DNA from: an uncultured Olsenella sp.
Lineage (GTDB): Bacteria > Actinomycetota > Coriobacteriia > Coriobacteriales > Atopobiaceae
Reading direction: 5' to 3'
Assembly (NCBI GenBank): GCA_937900605.1
Contig: CALCDK010000061.1
Span: 1-7,944, forward strand
DNA length: 7,944 nt
The notes beneath the pieces are model-generated. The model made no database searches and was not told the origin of the DNA. It saw only the letters and a list, made by a program, of their open reading frames with translations. Below, piece by piece: positions 1 to 6,240 of the stretch; positions within the stretch are counted from its first letter, which is position 1; each line of letters opens with the position of its first letter. A program made the translations under genes and the position numbers.

Positions 1-1635
1 CGTGGGGTAGAAGTCCTGCACCTGCTCGGGCATGTAGCCCATGTCGCGCACGGCGCAGGCCAGCTCCACGGCCTCCTTGAGGGTCGAGCCGGGGTGGCTC
101 GAGATGAGGTAGGGGACCACGTACTGCTCGAGGCCGGCGGCCTTGGTGACCTTCTCGAAGCGGCGGCAGAAGGCCTCGTAGACGGCGCGGGGAGGCTTGC
201 CCATGGCGGCCAGGACGGTGTCGCTGACGTGCTCGGGCGCCAGGCGCAGCTGTCCCGAGACGTGGTGGCGCACGAGCTCCTCGAGGAAGCGGTCGGACTT
301 GTCGGCCATGGTGTAGTCGAAGCGCACGCCGCTGCGCACGAAGACCTTCTTGACACCGGGCAGCTGGCGCAGGTCGGCCAGGAGCTGGGCGTAGGAGTCC
401 TCCTCGACCACCATGTTCTTGCAGATGGTGGGCCACATGCAGCGGCGGTTGGAGCAGACCCCCTTGGTGGCCTGCTTGTCGCAGGCCGGGCGGCCGAAGT
501 TGGCCGTGGGGCCGCCGACGTCGGTGATGTAGCCCTTGAAGTGCGGGTCGTGCGTGAGCTCCTCGGCCTCTCGCATCACGGAGTCGTGGCTGCGGACCTG
601 CAGAACGCGGCCCTGGTGGAACGTGATGGCGCAGAAGCTGCACTCGCCGAAACAGCCGCGGTTGGCAGCGATCGAGAAGCGCACCTCGTCGAAGTCGAAG
701 GCGGGCACGCCGCCGGCGGCGTCGTAGTCGGGGTGCCAGGCGCGCGCGTAGGGCAGCTCGTAGACGGCGTCGAGCTCGGGCGTGGTCAGCGGGGCCGAGG
801 GCGGGTTCTGGACCACGTAGAGGTTGTCGTCGGGGTAGGGCTCGACGAGGCGGCGCGCGGTGATGGAGTCCATGTTGCGGTACTGGGTGGCGAAGCTGCG
901 CGCGTAGGCCAGGCGGTCGGCGCGAAGCACGTCGAAGCCGGGCAGGACCTCGTAGTCGCATACGTCGTCGAGGCTGTGGGCGCGCACGACGGAGCCGGGG
1001 ATCCAGCCGACCTGGTCGATCGGCAGGCCGGCGTCGAGCGCCTCGGCGAGCTCCACGACCGAGTGCTCGCCCATGCCGTACAGGACCATGTCGGCGCCGG
1101 AGTCCAGCAGGACGGAGCGCTTGAGCGAGTCGGACCAGTAGTCGTAGTGCGCCAGGCGCCTGAGGCTGGCCTCGATGCCGCCGAGGACCACGGGCACGTG
1201 CTTGAACGTGCGCCTGATCAGGTTGCCGTAGACGACGCAGGCGTGGTCGGGGCGCAGGCCCATCCTGCCGCCGGGGGAGTAGAAGTCCTTGGAGCGGCGG
1301 CGCTTGGCCACGGTGTAGTGGTTGACCATGGAGTCCATGTTGCCGGCGGAGACGAGGAACGCCAGGCGCGGCTCGCCGAGGGCGGCGACGCTGGCCGGGT
1401 CGTGCCAGTCGGGCTGGGCAATGACGCCGACGCGGAAGCCGTGCGCCTCGAGCGTCCTGGTGATGATGCTCATGCCGAAGGACGGGTGGTCGACGTAGGC
1501 GTCGCCGCAGACGTAGACGAAGTCGCACTGGTCCCAGCCGCGCGCCTCCATGTCCTGGCGGCTCACGGGGAGAAAGGCCTCGCGACCGGGCCTCGCTGCC
1601 GTGTCCGGGCGTCTCTTGTCGCTGCGTGCGGGCAT
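1..1635 (-). CDS. ygiQ: YgiQ family (UPF0313) radical SAM protein, 3' end cut by window edge
   Basis: The frame is open from an ATG at 1635 to the left edge, giving 545 codons; the C-terminus lies outside. The radical SAM cluster motif CxxxCxxC is visible as Cys328, Cys332 and Cys335 in the context NRGCFGECSFCAI. This motif binds the 4Fe-4S cluster that cleaves S-adenosylmethionine. Other family hallmarks are VCGDAYVDHPSFG near the N-terminus, GGIEASLRR, and a C-terminal stretch ending in MGYMPEQVQDFYPT, which is typical of YgiQ. Family members are usually 600-700 residues, so roughly 50-150 residues are missing. The substrate and reaction of YgiQ proteins are not established; the protein is expected to be cytoplasmic. 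The start is supported by GGGAGGA about 4 bases upstream. It is separated from the upstream metal-efflux operon by 208 bp with a strong hairpin, so it is probably transcribed on its own, although I see no convincing -35/-10 pair. Only a TACGAT-like -10 at 1672-1677 stands out. Confidence 0.95.
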   Translation of the reverse strand, partial: MPARSDKRRPDTAARPGREAFLPVSRQDMEARGWDQCDFVYVCGDAYVDHPSFGMSIITRTLEAHGFRVGVIAQPDWHDPASVAALGEPRLAFLVSAGNMDSMVNHYTVAKRRRSKDFYSPGGRMGLRPDHACVVYGNLIRRTFKHVPVVLGGIEASLRRLAHYDYWSDSLKRSVLLDSGADMVLYGMGEHSVVELAEALDAGLPIDQVGWIPGSVVRAHSLDDVCDYEVLPGFDVLRADRLAYARSFATQYRNMDSITARRLVEPYPDDNLYVVQNPPSAPLTTPELDAVYELPYARAWHPDYDAAGGVPAFDFDEVRFSIAANRGCFGECSFCAITFHQGRVLQVRSHDSVMREAEELTHDPHFKGYITDVGGPTANFGRPACDKQATKGVCSNRRCMWPTICKNMVVEEDSYAQLLADLRQLPGVKKVFVRSGVRFDYTMADKSDRFLEELVRHHVSGQLRLAPEHVSDTVLAAMGKPPRAVYEAFCRRFEKVTKAAGLEQYVVPYLISSHPGSTLKEAVELACAVRDMGYMPEQVQDFYPT

Positions 1636-1688
1636 GGGGTCCTCCCTGGTGGTCCGGTTCCGGTGGCGTCCATCGTAGCGCTTGGGCG

Positions 1689-1738
1689 GCGCGCCCCGCC
1701 GCGCCCCACGAAAACGGCGTGGGAGCGACGGGGCGCGC
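1689..1738 (-). terminator. Long GC-rich hairpin between the metal ATPase and ygiQ, possible terminator
   Basis: A perfect 10-bp outer stem pairs 1689-1698 with 1729-1738. Inside it, 1705-1710 pairs with 1718-1723 around an A-rich loop at 1711-1717. It lies about 105 bases after the ATPase stop and before the ygiQ start, a logical place for termination. There is no U-tract after the stem on the minus strand, so it is at best an actinobacterial-type terminator without a U-tract, or an mRNA-stabilising structure. Confidence 0.4.
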
Positions 1739-1754
1739 GGTGGACGCGTGCGCT

Positions 1755-1808
1755 GCGTGTACCGTGGGCGCCGCGTGTGCCGTGGGCGCCGCGTGTGCCG
1801 TGGGCGCG
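1755..1808. repeat. 18-bp tandem repeat, three copies
   Basis: Three consecutive 18-bp units occupy 1755-1772, 1773-1790 and 1791-1808. The second and third differ only at the last base, and the first carries one further change (GTGTACC versus GTGTGCC). A truncated fourth copy (CCGTGGGCGCG) follows from 1811. The array lies in the 3' untranslated region of the ATPase gene, between its stop and the hairpin. A period of 18 is a multiple of three, but no gene of this window reads through it. Confidence 0.75.
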
Positions 1809-1843
1809 GGCCGTGGGCGCGGGGTGCGCGCGGCGCGGGTCCG

Positions 1844-3760
1844 TCAGCGGACGCGCATGGCGCGGGTGGCGTTGAGGATGGCGAGGACCGCCACGCCCAC
1901 GTCGCCAAAGACGGCGAGCCACATCCCGGCCGCGCCCACGGCAGCCAGGGCCAGGATCGCGAGCTTGACCCCGATCGCGAAGACGATGTTCTGCCAGGCG
2001 ATGCGCATGGTGCGCCGCGCGACGCGGATGGCCACGGCGACCTTGCGCGGGTCGTCGTCCATGAGCACGACGTCGGCGGCCTCGATGGCGGCATCCGAGC
2101 CGAGCGCACCCATCGCGACGCCAACGTCGGCGCGCATGAGCACCGGCGCGTCGTTGATGCCGTCCCCGACGAACGCGAGCGAGGTGCCGGGGCGCTGGTC
2201 GGCGAGAAGCGCCTCGACACACGCGACCTTCTCGGCGGGGAGCAGCTGTGCGTGGCACCCGTCGAGGCCCAGCTGGCCCGCGACGCGCCTCGCGACGCCC
2301 TCGCGGTCGCCCGTGAGCATCTCGCAGCGTGAGACGCCCTCGTCGCGCAGGTCGCGCACGGCATCGGCCGCGTGGGGCTTGGGGGCGTCGGCGATGCGAA
2401 CGCAGCCCAGGTAGCGGCCGTCGTACGCGACGTGCAGGACGGTGAGGCCGTCGTCGCCCGGGGCATCGGCCACCTCGAGGCCGGCCGAGGCCATGAGCGC
2501 GGCGCTGCCCACGAGGGCGCGCCTGCCGTCCACGAGCGCGCTCACGCCCTGGCCGGCGACCTCGTGCACGTCGGTGGCGCGCGCCGGGTGGACCGGGCCG
2601 CCCAGCGCACGGCGCACGCCCTGCGCGATCGGGTGGCCGCTGTGGGCCTCGGCATGGGCGGCGACGTCGAGGAGCTCCGCACGCCCGACGCCCGGCTGGC
2701 ACTCGACCGACTCGACCTCGAACGAGCCCGTGGTCAGGGTGCCCGTCTTGTCGAAGACGACGGTCGTGGTGCGGGCGAGGGCCTCCAGGTAGTTGGCGCC
2801 CTTGACGAGCACGCCGGCCCTGCTCGCCCCGCCGATGCCCCCGAAGAACGAGAGCGGCACCGAGATCACGAGGGCGCACGGGCAGCTGACCACGAGGAAG
2901 GTGAGGCCGCGCAGCACCCACTGCGACCAGGCGCCCATTCCCAGCAGCGGGGGCACCGCGGCGAGAAGCGCCGCGGCCAGGACCACGAGCGGCGTGTACA
3001 CGCGGGCGAAGCGGGGGACGAGGCCCTCGGTGCGCGCCTTGCGGTCGCTGGCGCCCTCGACGAGCTCGAGGATGCGCGAGACGGTCGAGTCGGAGTACGG
3101 CCTGGTCGCGCGCACGCGCAGCATGCCGTCGAGGCTCACGCAGCCCGAGACGACCTCGGCGCCGGGCGCGGCGTCGCGCGGGGCGGACTCGCCCGTGAGC
3201 GCCGCGGTGTCGAGGTGCGAGGTGCCCTCGACCACGGTGCCGTCCAGGGCGACGGGCTCTCCGGGGCGCACGACGACGACCTCGCCCACGCGGACCTCGG
3301 ACGGGTCGACGTCGACGACGCCAGCGTCCCTCTCGACGTGCGCGACCTGCGGTGCGATGTCCATGAGGTCGGCGACGGACTGGCGGCTGCGGCCCACGGC
3401 GTAGCTCTGGAACAGCTCACCGACCTGGTAGAGGAGCATGACCGCGGCGCCCTCGGCCATGTGGGGCTCGGCGCCGGGGAACGCCACCATGGCGAACGCG
3501 CCGATGGTGGCCACCGACATGAGGAGGCACTCGTCGAAGGGGTCGCCGCGGCGGACGTTGGCCCACGCTCTGCGCAGGACGTCGTGGCCCGCGACGAGGT
3601 ACGGGACCAGGTAGAGGGCGAAGCTGGCCCACAGTGCGCCAGCCTTGCCGAGAAGGCCGACGAGCAGCCCCGTGCGGTCGACGAGCAGGACCGCCGCGAG
3701 CAGCGCCGCGGCGACGAGGATGCGCCGGAGCCGGCGCCTCTGCTTCTTGGTGAGCGACAT
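1844..3760 (-). CDS. P1B-2 type heavy-metal (Zn/Cd/Pb) translocating ATPase lacking an N-terminal HMA domain
   Basis: This 638-residue integral membrane pump uses ATP to export soft divalent metal ions. All catalytic landmarks are present: TGES at 189-192 (actuator domain), CPC at 293-295 in the ion-binding membrane helix, DKTGT with phosphorylated Asp337, the nucleotide-binding HP pair at 376-377 (SGHP), TGD at 483-485, and GDGINDAP at 532-539. Near the C-terminus Lys599 and Asp620 (in GDVG) have the same 21-residue separation as the Lys/Asp pair of E. coli ZntA, which points to the Zn/Cd/Pb subgroup rather than copper. Most relatives begin with one or more CxxC metal-binding domains. Here the protein starts with a short basic segment (KKQRRRLRRI) and goes straight into membrane helices, while an HMA domain is encoded by the gene just upstream, 37 bp away. 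The ATG follows a GAAGGGA site about 10 bases upstream. It is the last gene of the operon led by the ArsR-type regulator. The exact metal cannot be fixed from sequence; zntA or cadA would be the nearest symbols. Confidence 0.95.
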   Translation of the reverse strand: MSLTKKQRRRLRRILVAAALLAAVLLVDRTGLLVGLLGKAGALWASFALYLVPYLVAGHDVLRRAWANVRRGDPFDECLLMSVATIGAFAMVAFPGAEPHMAEGAAVMLLYQVGELFQSYAVGRSRQSVADLMDIAPQVAHVERDAGVVDVDPSEVRVGEVVVVRPGEPVALDGTVVEGTSHLDTAALTGESAPRDAAPGAEVVSGCVSLDGMLRVRATRPYSDSTVSRILELVEGASDRKARTEGLVPRFARVYTPLVVLAAALLAAVPPLLGMGAWSQWVLRGLTFLVVSCPCALVISVPLSFFGGIGGASRAGVLVKGANYLEALARTTTVVFDKTGTLTTGSFEVESVECQPGVGRAELLDVAAHAEAHSGHPIAQGVRRALGGPVHPARATDVHEVAGQGVSALVDGRRALVGSAALMASAGLEVADAPGDDGLTVLHVAYDGRYLGCVRIADAPKPHAADAVRDLRDEGVSRCEMLTGDREGVARRVAGQLGLDGCHAQLLPAEKVACVEALLADQRPGTSLAFVGDGINDAPVLMRADVGVAMGALGSDAAIEAADVVLMDDDPRKVAVAIRVARRTMRIAWQNIVFAIGVKLAILALAAVGAAGMWLAVFGDVGVAVLAILNATRAMRVR

Positions 3761-3797
3761 GGTGGTGCGTCCCTTCTCTGCGGGCGGGGTCGGGTGG

Positions 3798-4016
3798 CTA
3801 GCGCAGGACCTCGCAGTCGGGCTCGACGTCGGCCACGAGGGCGACCGCGCGGCGCTCGACGTCGGCGAAGTCGTCGTCGGCGGCGGTCAGGACGAGCTTC
3901 TGGGTGAGGAAGTTGACGCGGGCGGACTCGGCGCCGTCGAGGCGGCACAGGGCGTCCTGGAGCTTGCGGGCGCAGTTGGCGCAGTCGATCTCGTCGAGGC
4001 GGTAGGTCCTGGTCAT
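3798..4016 (-). CDS. Free-standing heavy-metal-associated (HMA) domain protein, metallochaperone
   Basis: A 72-residue cytoplasmic protein with the ferredoxin-like HMA fold signature. It begins MTRTYRLDEIDCANCARKL, with the metal-binding CxxC as Cys12-Ala-Asn-Cys15, followed by the usual GAESARVNFLTQKLVL segment. The acidic residue before the first Cys (DCANC) is the form seen in the N-terminal domains of Zn/Cd/Pb ATPases, unlike the Met/Thr-type context of copper domains. Two further cysteines lie at 24 and 68. The ATG at 4016 is chosen because GAAGGAG precedes it by about 7 bases and because homology starts there; the frame extends upstream to 4124 only through low-complexity, Ala/Pro/His-rich sequence. 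It lies between the regulator and the ATPase, which itself has no HMA domain, so I infer that it delivers metal to that pump or serves as its detached regulatory domain. Confidence 0.9.
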   Translation of the reverse strand: MTRTYRLDEIDCANCARKLQDALCRLDGAESARVNFLTQKLVLTAADDDFADVERRAVALVADVEPDCEVLR

Positions 4017-4117
4017 GGGGTGCTCCTTCGGGTGCGTGGGTGTGTGGGGTGCGTGGGGTCGTGATGGGCGCGCGGGGGGACGTCGCCGTGGCGTGTGGCG
4101 TGCGCGGGGGGCGGCGC

Positions 4118-4165
4118 GTGGCATGCGGCGTGGGGCGCGGCGTGCGTGGCATGCGCCGTGGGGCG
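4118..4165. repeat. Pair of 20-bp direct repeats in the regulator-HMA spacer
   Basis: Two 20-bp copies at 4118-4137 and 4146-4165 differ at one base and repeat with a 28-bp period. Both contain GTGGCATGCG. They lie in the 165-bp gap between the regulator stop and the HMA start, a region that is very G/T-rich on the plus strand and hence C/A-rich in the transcript. Confidence 0.6.
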
Positions 4166-4181
4166 GGCCTCTCGCCGGCGG

Positions 4182-4565
4182 CTACTCCTGGACGTGCGTG
4201 AGGCCCTGGTCGAGCATGGTGCAGACGTGGTCGTCGGCCAGGGAGTAGAGCATGTTCCTGCCCGCGCGCTGGCAGCGCACGAGGCGGGCCTGCTTGAGCG
4301 TGCGCAGCTGGTGCGACACGGCGCTCTGCGTGGAGCCGCACTCCTCGGCGATGTCGGCGACGCACAGGCTGCGGCCCATGAGCGCGTACAGGATCTTGAT
4401 GCGGGTGGTGTCGCTGAAGACCTTGAAGAGGTCAGCGAGGTCGTAGAGGAGCTCCTCGGCCGGCAGGTCCGCGTCCGCCTGGCAGGGCCCGTCGGCCGCC
4501 GCGAGGACGTCGTCGGCGGGCAGGCCGGGGGTGCGGGGAGCGCCCTGTCGCTCGGTGCTGTCCAT
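4182..4565 (-). CDS. ArsR/SmtB-family metal-sensing transcriptional repressor (zinc-type)
   Basis: A 127-residue winged-helix repressor. The helix-turn-helix region spans about residues 66-93 (LCVADIAEECGSTQSAVSHQLRTLKQARLV), followed by the wing (RAGRNMLYSL). The last 17 residues carry a complete alpha-5 sensing motif, DxH-x10-HxxE (Asp111, His113, His124, Glu127). Its spacing is identical to that of the Zn(II) site of SmtB and CzrA, so Zn(II), and possibly Co(II), is the expected inducer. Cys68 in the recognition-helix region and Cys28 in the N-terminal arm could be remnants of the alpha-3N site known from CadC; the full CVCD motif is absent (CVAD). In the family, apo-protein represses and metal binding releases DNA. 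The ATG at 4565 follows GGAGG at 4572-4576. It heads the operon with the HMA protein and ATPase and sits next to two matching operators. Confidence 0.95.
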   Translation of the reverse strand: MDSTERQGAPRTPGLPADDVLAAADGPCQADADLPAEELLYDLADLFKVFSDTTRIKILYALMGRSLCVADIAEECGSTQSAVSHQLRTLKQARLVRCQRAGRNMLYSLADDHVCTMLDQGLTHVQE

Positions 4566-4584
4566 GTGGTGCCTCCTGAATGTG

Positions 4585-4598
4585 TGAACATGCGTTCA
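4585..4598. promoter_or_regulatory. Proximal SmtB/ArsR-type operator
   Basis: The imperfect inverted repeat TGAACATGCGTTCA, followed by GAT, matches the TGAACA-n4-TTCA core of SmtB/CzrA operators as I know them. It lies about 20 bases upstream of the regulator start codon and about +8 to +21 from the inferred transcription start, where a bound repressor would block clearance. Confidence 0.7.
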
Positions 4599-4612
4599 GA
4601 TGTCTAGCTCCG

Positions 4613-4640
4613 ATTGTATGAGCATATGTTCACATGTCAA
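4613..4640 (-). promoter_or_regulatory. Sigma-70-type promoter of the metal-efflux operon
   Basis: Read on the minus strand, a perfect -35 TTGACA (4635-4640) is separated by 16 bp from a -10 TACAAT (4613-4618), one mismatch from consensus. This is the clearest promoter in the window and stands out as AT-rich in GC-rich surroundings. Transcription should start near 4606, giving a leader of about 40 nt before the regulator. Confidence 0.85.
4619..4632. promoter_or_regulatory. Distal SmtB/ArsR-type operator inside the promoter spacer
   Basis: TGAGCATATGTTCA is a 6-2-6 inverted repeat with one mismatch. It falls entirely between the -35 and -10 boxes, so bound repressor would directly exclude RNA polymerase. 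Its centre is 34 bp from that of the proximal operator, slightly more than three helical turns. Confidence 0.75.
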
Positions 4641-4692
4641 GAGGAATCGAGGGGCCCGTGCGACGTTCGGCGCCTGTCGATCCATGCGAGAA

Positions 4693-4728
4693 GGGCGGCC
4701 CAGCGCATGTCGTGGCGCGGGGCCGCCC
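4693..4728 (-). terminator. Strong stem-loop downstream of xpt, probable terminator
   Basis: A perfect 9-bp GC stem pairs 4693-4701 with 4720-4728, extended inside by a 4-bp GCGC stem (4703-4706 with 4715-4718) around an 8-base loop. In the minus-strand transcript it is followed by UUCUCG, only a weak U-tract. It lies between the xpt stop and the metal operon promoter, which must be insulated. A smaller hairpin (4752-4757 with 4762-4767) sits just after the xpt stop and may add to termination. Confidence 0.5.
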
Positions 4729-4788
4729 GTGCGGCTCGTGGTTCGTGTGGTGCGGGCAGGTGCCCGCGTCGCAGGCGGGGGAGGTCCG

Positions 4789-5100
4789 CTACGAGAAGGT
4801 CAGCTCGCCGGTCTGCTCGTCCATGCCGGAGACGACCGCGAGGGGCTCGAGGTGGTAGCCGCGCTCCCTGAGCCGGTCCCCGCCGCCCTGGAAGCCCTTC
4901 TCGATGGCGATGCCGATGCCGGACGCCTCGATGGTCACGATCTTGTCGACGCGCTGGCCGGCGAACAGGCGCGCCCACTCGGCGCCCATGTGGTCGAACA
5001 GCTCGACGTCGCACTGGTGGTTGAGGAAGCCGTCCACCTTGAGGACGCCCCCGGGCCTCACCACGCCGTCGCGCCTGATGCGCTCCTCGAGCTCCCTCAC
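4789..5100 (-). pseudogene. xpt: Xanthine phosphoribosyltransferase with a large in-frame internal deletion
   Basis: The frame is open, with start and stop, and encodes 103 residues. Residues 1-62 align without gaps to the start of Xpt as recalled from B. subtilis (about 194 residues): GVLKVDGFLNHQ and VDKIVTIEASGI are nearly identical. Residues 63-103 (GIAIEKGFQGGGDRLRERGYHLEPLA) match the C-terminal part from about residue 151. About 88 residues between are missing, including the family's PRPP-binding stretch (VLIIDDFLANG-like), so xanthine plus PRPP to XMP transfer is very unlikely. The residues known to recognise xanthine, Asn27 and the Lys of IEK (Lys68 here, Lys156 in B. subtilis), remain. 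The join lies in a GGCATCGGCATCG stretch at 4909-4920, suggesting recombination at short homology. The start is a GTG whose last two bases form part of the preceding gene's TGA (GTGA), with a G-rich ribosome site upstream, so translation is coupled. It could alternatively be an expressed binding remnant or an assembly error. Confidence 0.85.
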
Positions 5101-6074
5101 TGCTGGCGTCCCCCCTGTCGGCGGATGAAGGGCAGGCGCGGGAGCCTGCCGCGGAACGGGCTGACGAACTCCTTGGCGACCACGTGCGCGGGGGCCTCGG
5201 CCTCGGGCGGCACGGTGGTGACGACGCCGGTGGGGACGTCGGCCACGGGCATGTCGGTGATGTCGGCGACGACCGTGGCGGCCGCCTCGCCGGCGGCCTC
5301 GCCCTTCTCGGCGGCGCGCTCGCGGTAGCGGACCATCATGTCGCTCTGGAGCTCGACGATGCTGGGCGGGGCCCAGATGAGGGCGTTGGCGCCCGCGGCG
5401 ACCGTGGCCGCGGCGGTCTGGTCGCTGCGGCCGCCCGTGGCGATGATGGGCAGGTTGGGGAAGACGCGGCGCAGGTCGGCGATGACCTCGGCGGTGCGCT
5501 TGCCCGCGGCGACGTTGACGATGCGCGCGCCGGCGTAGACCTTCTCGGCCGCCTCGTCGTCGAAGGTGGTGATGGTGGCCACGACCGGGATGTCGACGGT
5601 CGAGACGACCTGGCCGACCATCTCCGGCGAGGCGGGGGAGTTGAGGACGACGCCCGCGGCGCCCTGCATCTCGGACACGGCGGCGAGCTCGGCGGCGCGG
5701 CGGCCCGTGGTGGTGCCGCCGCCGACGCCCACGAACAGAGGGGCCTCGGCGACCGTGAGCAGCGCCTGCGTGATGGCGGGCTGCGCGGTGAACGGGTAGA
5801 CGGCGAAGATCGCGTCCGCGTTGGAGTTGCGGATCACGGCGACGTCGGTGGAGTAGAGCAGCGAGCGGATGCGGCGGCCGAAGAGGGTGAAGCCGGAGGA
5901 GTCCTCGTAGTTGTCGGGGATGCGCAGGGGCGCCTTGCGCAGGCGGCCCTCGATGGGGGAGGGGCCGTCGGCGGCGGGGATGCTCGCGACGTCGTGCGCG
6001 TCAGTGAAGATGGACGAGATGATGCTGTCGTCGGAGGGTCCGACGACCCCGTCGTGCCTGTGCCTTGCTTCCAT
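5097..6074 (-). CDS. Uncharacterised conserved TIM-barrel protein, translationally coupled to xpt
   Basis: A 325-residue soluble protein. I recognise its core as a conserved but uncharacterised beta/alpha-barrel type, sometimes labelled 'hydrolase' in databases, though I cannot name a reaction. Visible segments are GFTLFGRRIRSLLYSTDVAVIRNSNADAIFAVYPF (61-95), LFVGVGGGTTTGRRAAEL (113-130), AAGVVLNSPAS (139-149), DIPVVATITT (161-170), GARIVNVAAGKRTAEVI (182-198) and the phosphate-binding-like strand-loop LPIIATGGRSD (208-218) with AAGANALIW (226-234). Alternating strands and helices of this type suggest a phosphorylated substrate. Residues 1-60 form a polar N-terminal extension; after about 255 comes an Ala/Glu/Val-rich linker ending in a basic tail (FRGRLPRLPFIRRQGGRQQ), which may be a membrane- or nucleic-acid-contacting appendage. 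The ATG at 6074 follows GGGAGG by about 6 bases; the frame extends further upstream to 6212 but only through the promoter region. Its stop overlaps the xpt start. Confidence 0.8.
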   Translation of the reverse strand: MEARHRHDGVVGPSDDSIISSIFTDAHDVASIPAADGPSPIEGRLRKAPLRIPDNYEDSSGFTLFGRRIRSLLYSTDVAVIRNSNADAIFAVYPFTAQPAITQALLTVAEAPLFVGVGGGTTTGRRAAELAAVSEMQGAAGVVLNSPASPEMVGQVVSTVDIPVVATITTFDDEAAEKVYAGARIVNVAAGKRTAEVIADLRRVFPNLPIIATGGRSDQTAAATVAAGANALIWAPPSIVELQSDMMVRYRERAAEKGEAAGEAAATVVADITDMPVADVPTGVVTTVPPEAEAPAHVVAKEFVSPFRGRLPRLPFIRRQGGRQQ

Positions 6075-6119
6075 GTGGCCTCCCTGGTCCCGGGCGGCCA
6101 CGGGGCCGCGGTCGCAAGC

Positions 6120-6148
6120 AGGATATTCCCAATCGGTCCCGTGCGCAA
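6120..6148 (-). promoter_or_regulatory. Probable promoter of the TIM-barrel/xpt unit
   Basis: On the minus strand a -35-like TTGCGC (6143-6148) is followed after 17 bp by a -10-like TATCCT (6120-6125). The spacer includes the AT-richest patch of this intergenic region. The inferred leader is about 40 nt, too short for a purine riboswitch, and I see none. Confidence 0.5.
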
Positions 6149-6240
6149 CGCAGGGGGCCATGGAGACTTCGTGGCGGCGCGGGGCGGCCGGGGCGCGGCG
6201 CCGGGCTCTCACGGGGCAGACCGACGCCGCGTCGAGGCGG

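Noticed and set aside
1755..1808. CRISPR array
   Set aside because: The 18-bp units are directly adjacent with no spacers, so this is a simple tandem repeat.
94..1875. 593-codon open frame on the plus strand opposite ygiQ
   Set aside because: It is a mirror of the GC-rich codon pattern of ygiQ, with a repetitive Val/Gly/Asp/Ala/Glu/His composition and no recognisable domain or ribosome site. The minus strand carries an unmistakable YgiQ protein.
4017..4124. Longer HMA protein starting at 4124
   Set aside because: The extra 36 residues are Arg/Ala/Pro/His low complexity encoded by the repeat region, without a ribosome site. The ATG at 4016 has one and begins exactly where HMA homology begins.
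6075..6240. Purine riboswitch upstream of the TIM-barrel/xpt unit
   Set aside because: No paired P2/P3 loops or conserved junction bases were seen. The inferred leader is about 40 nt, too short for the aptamer plus a switch.
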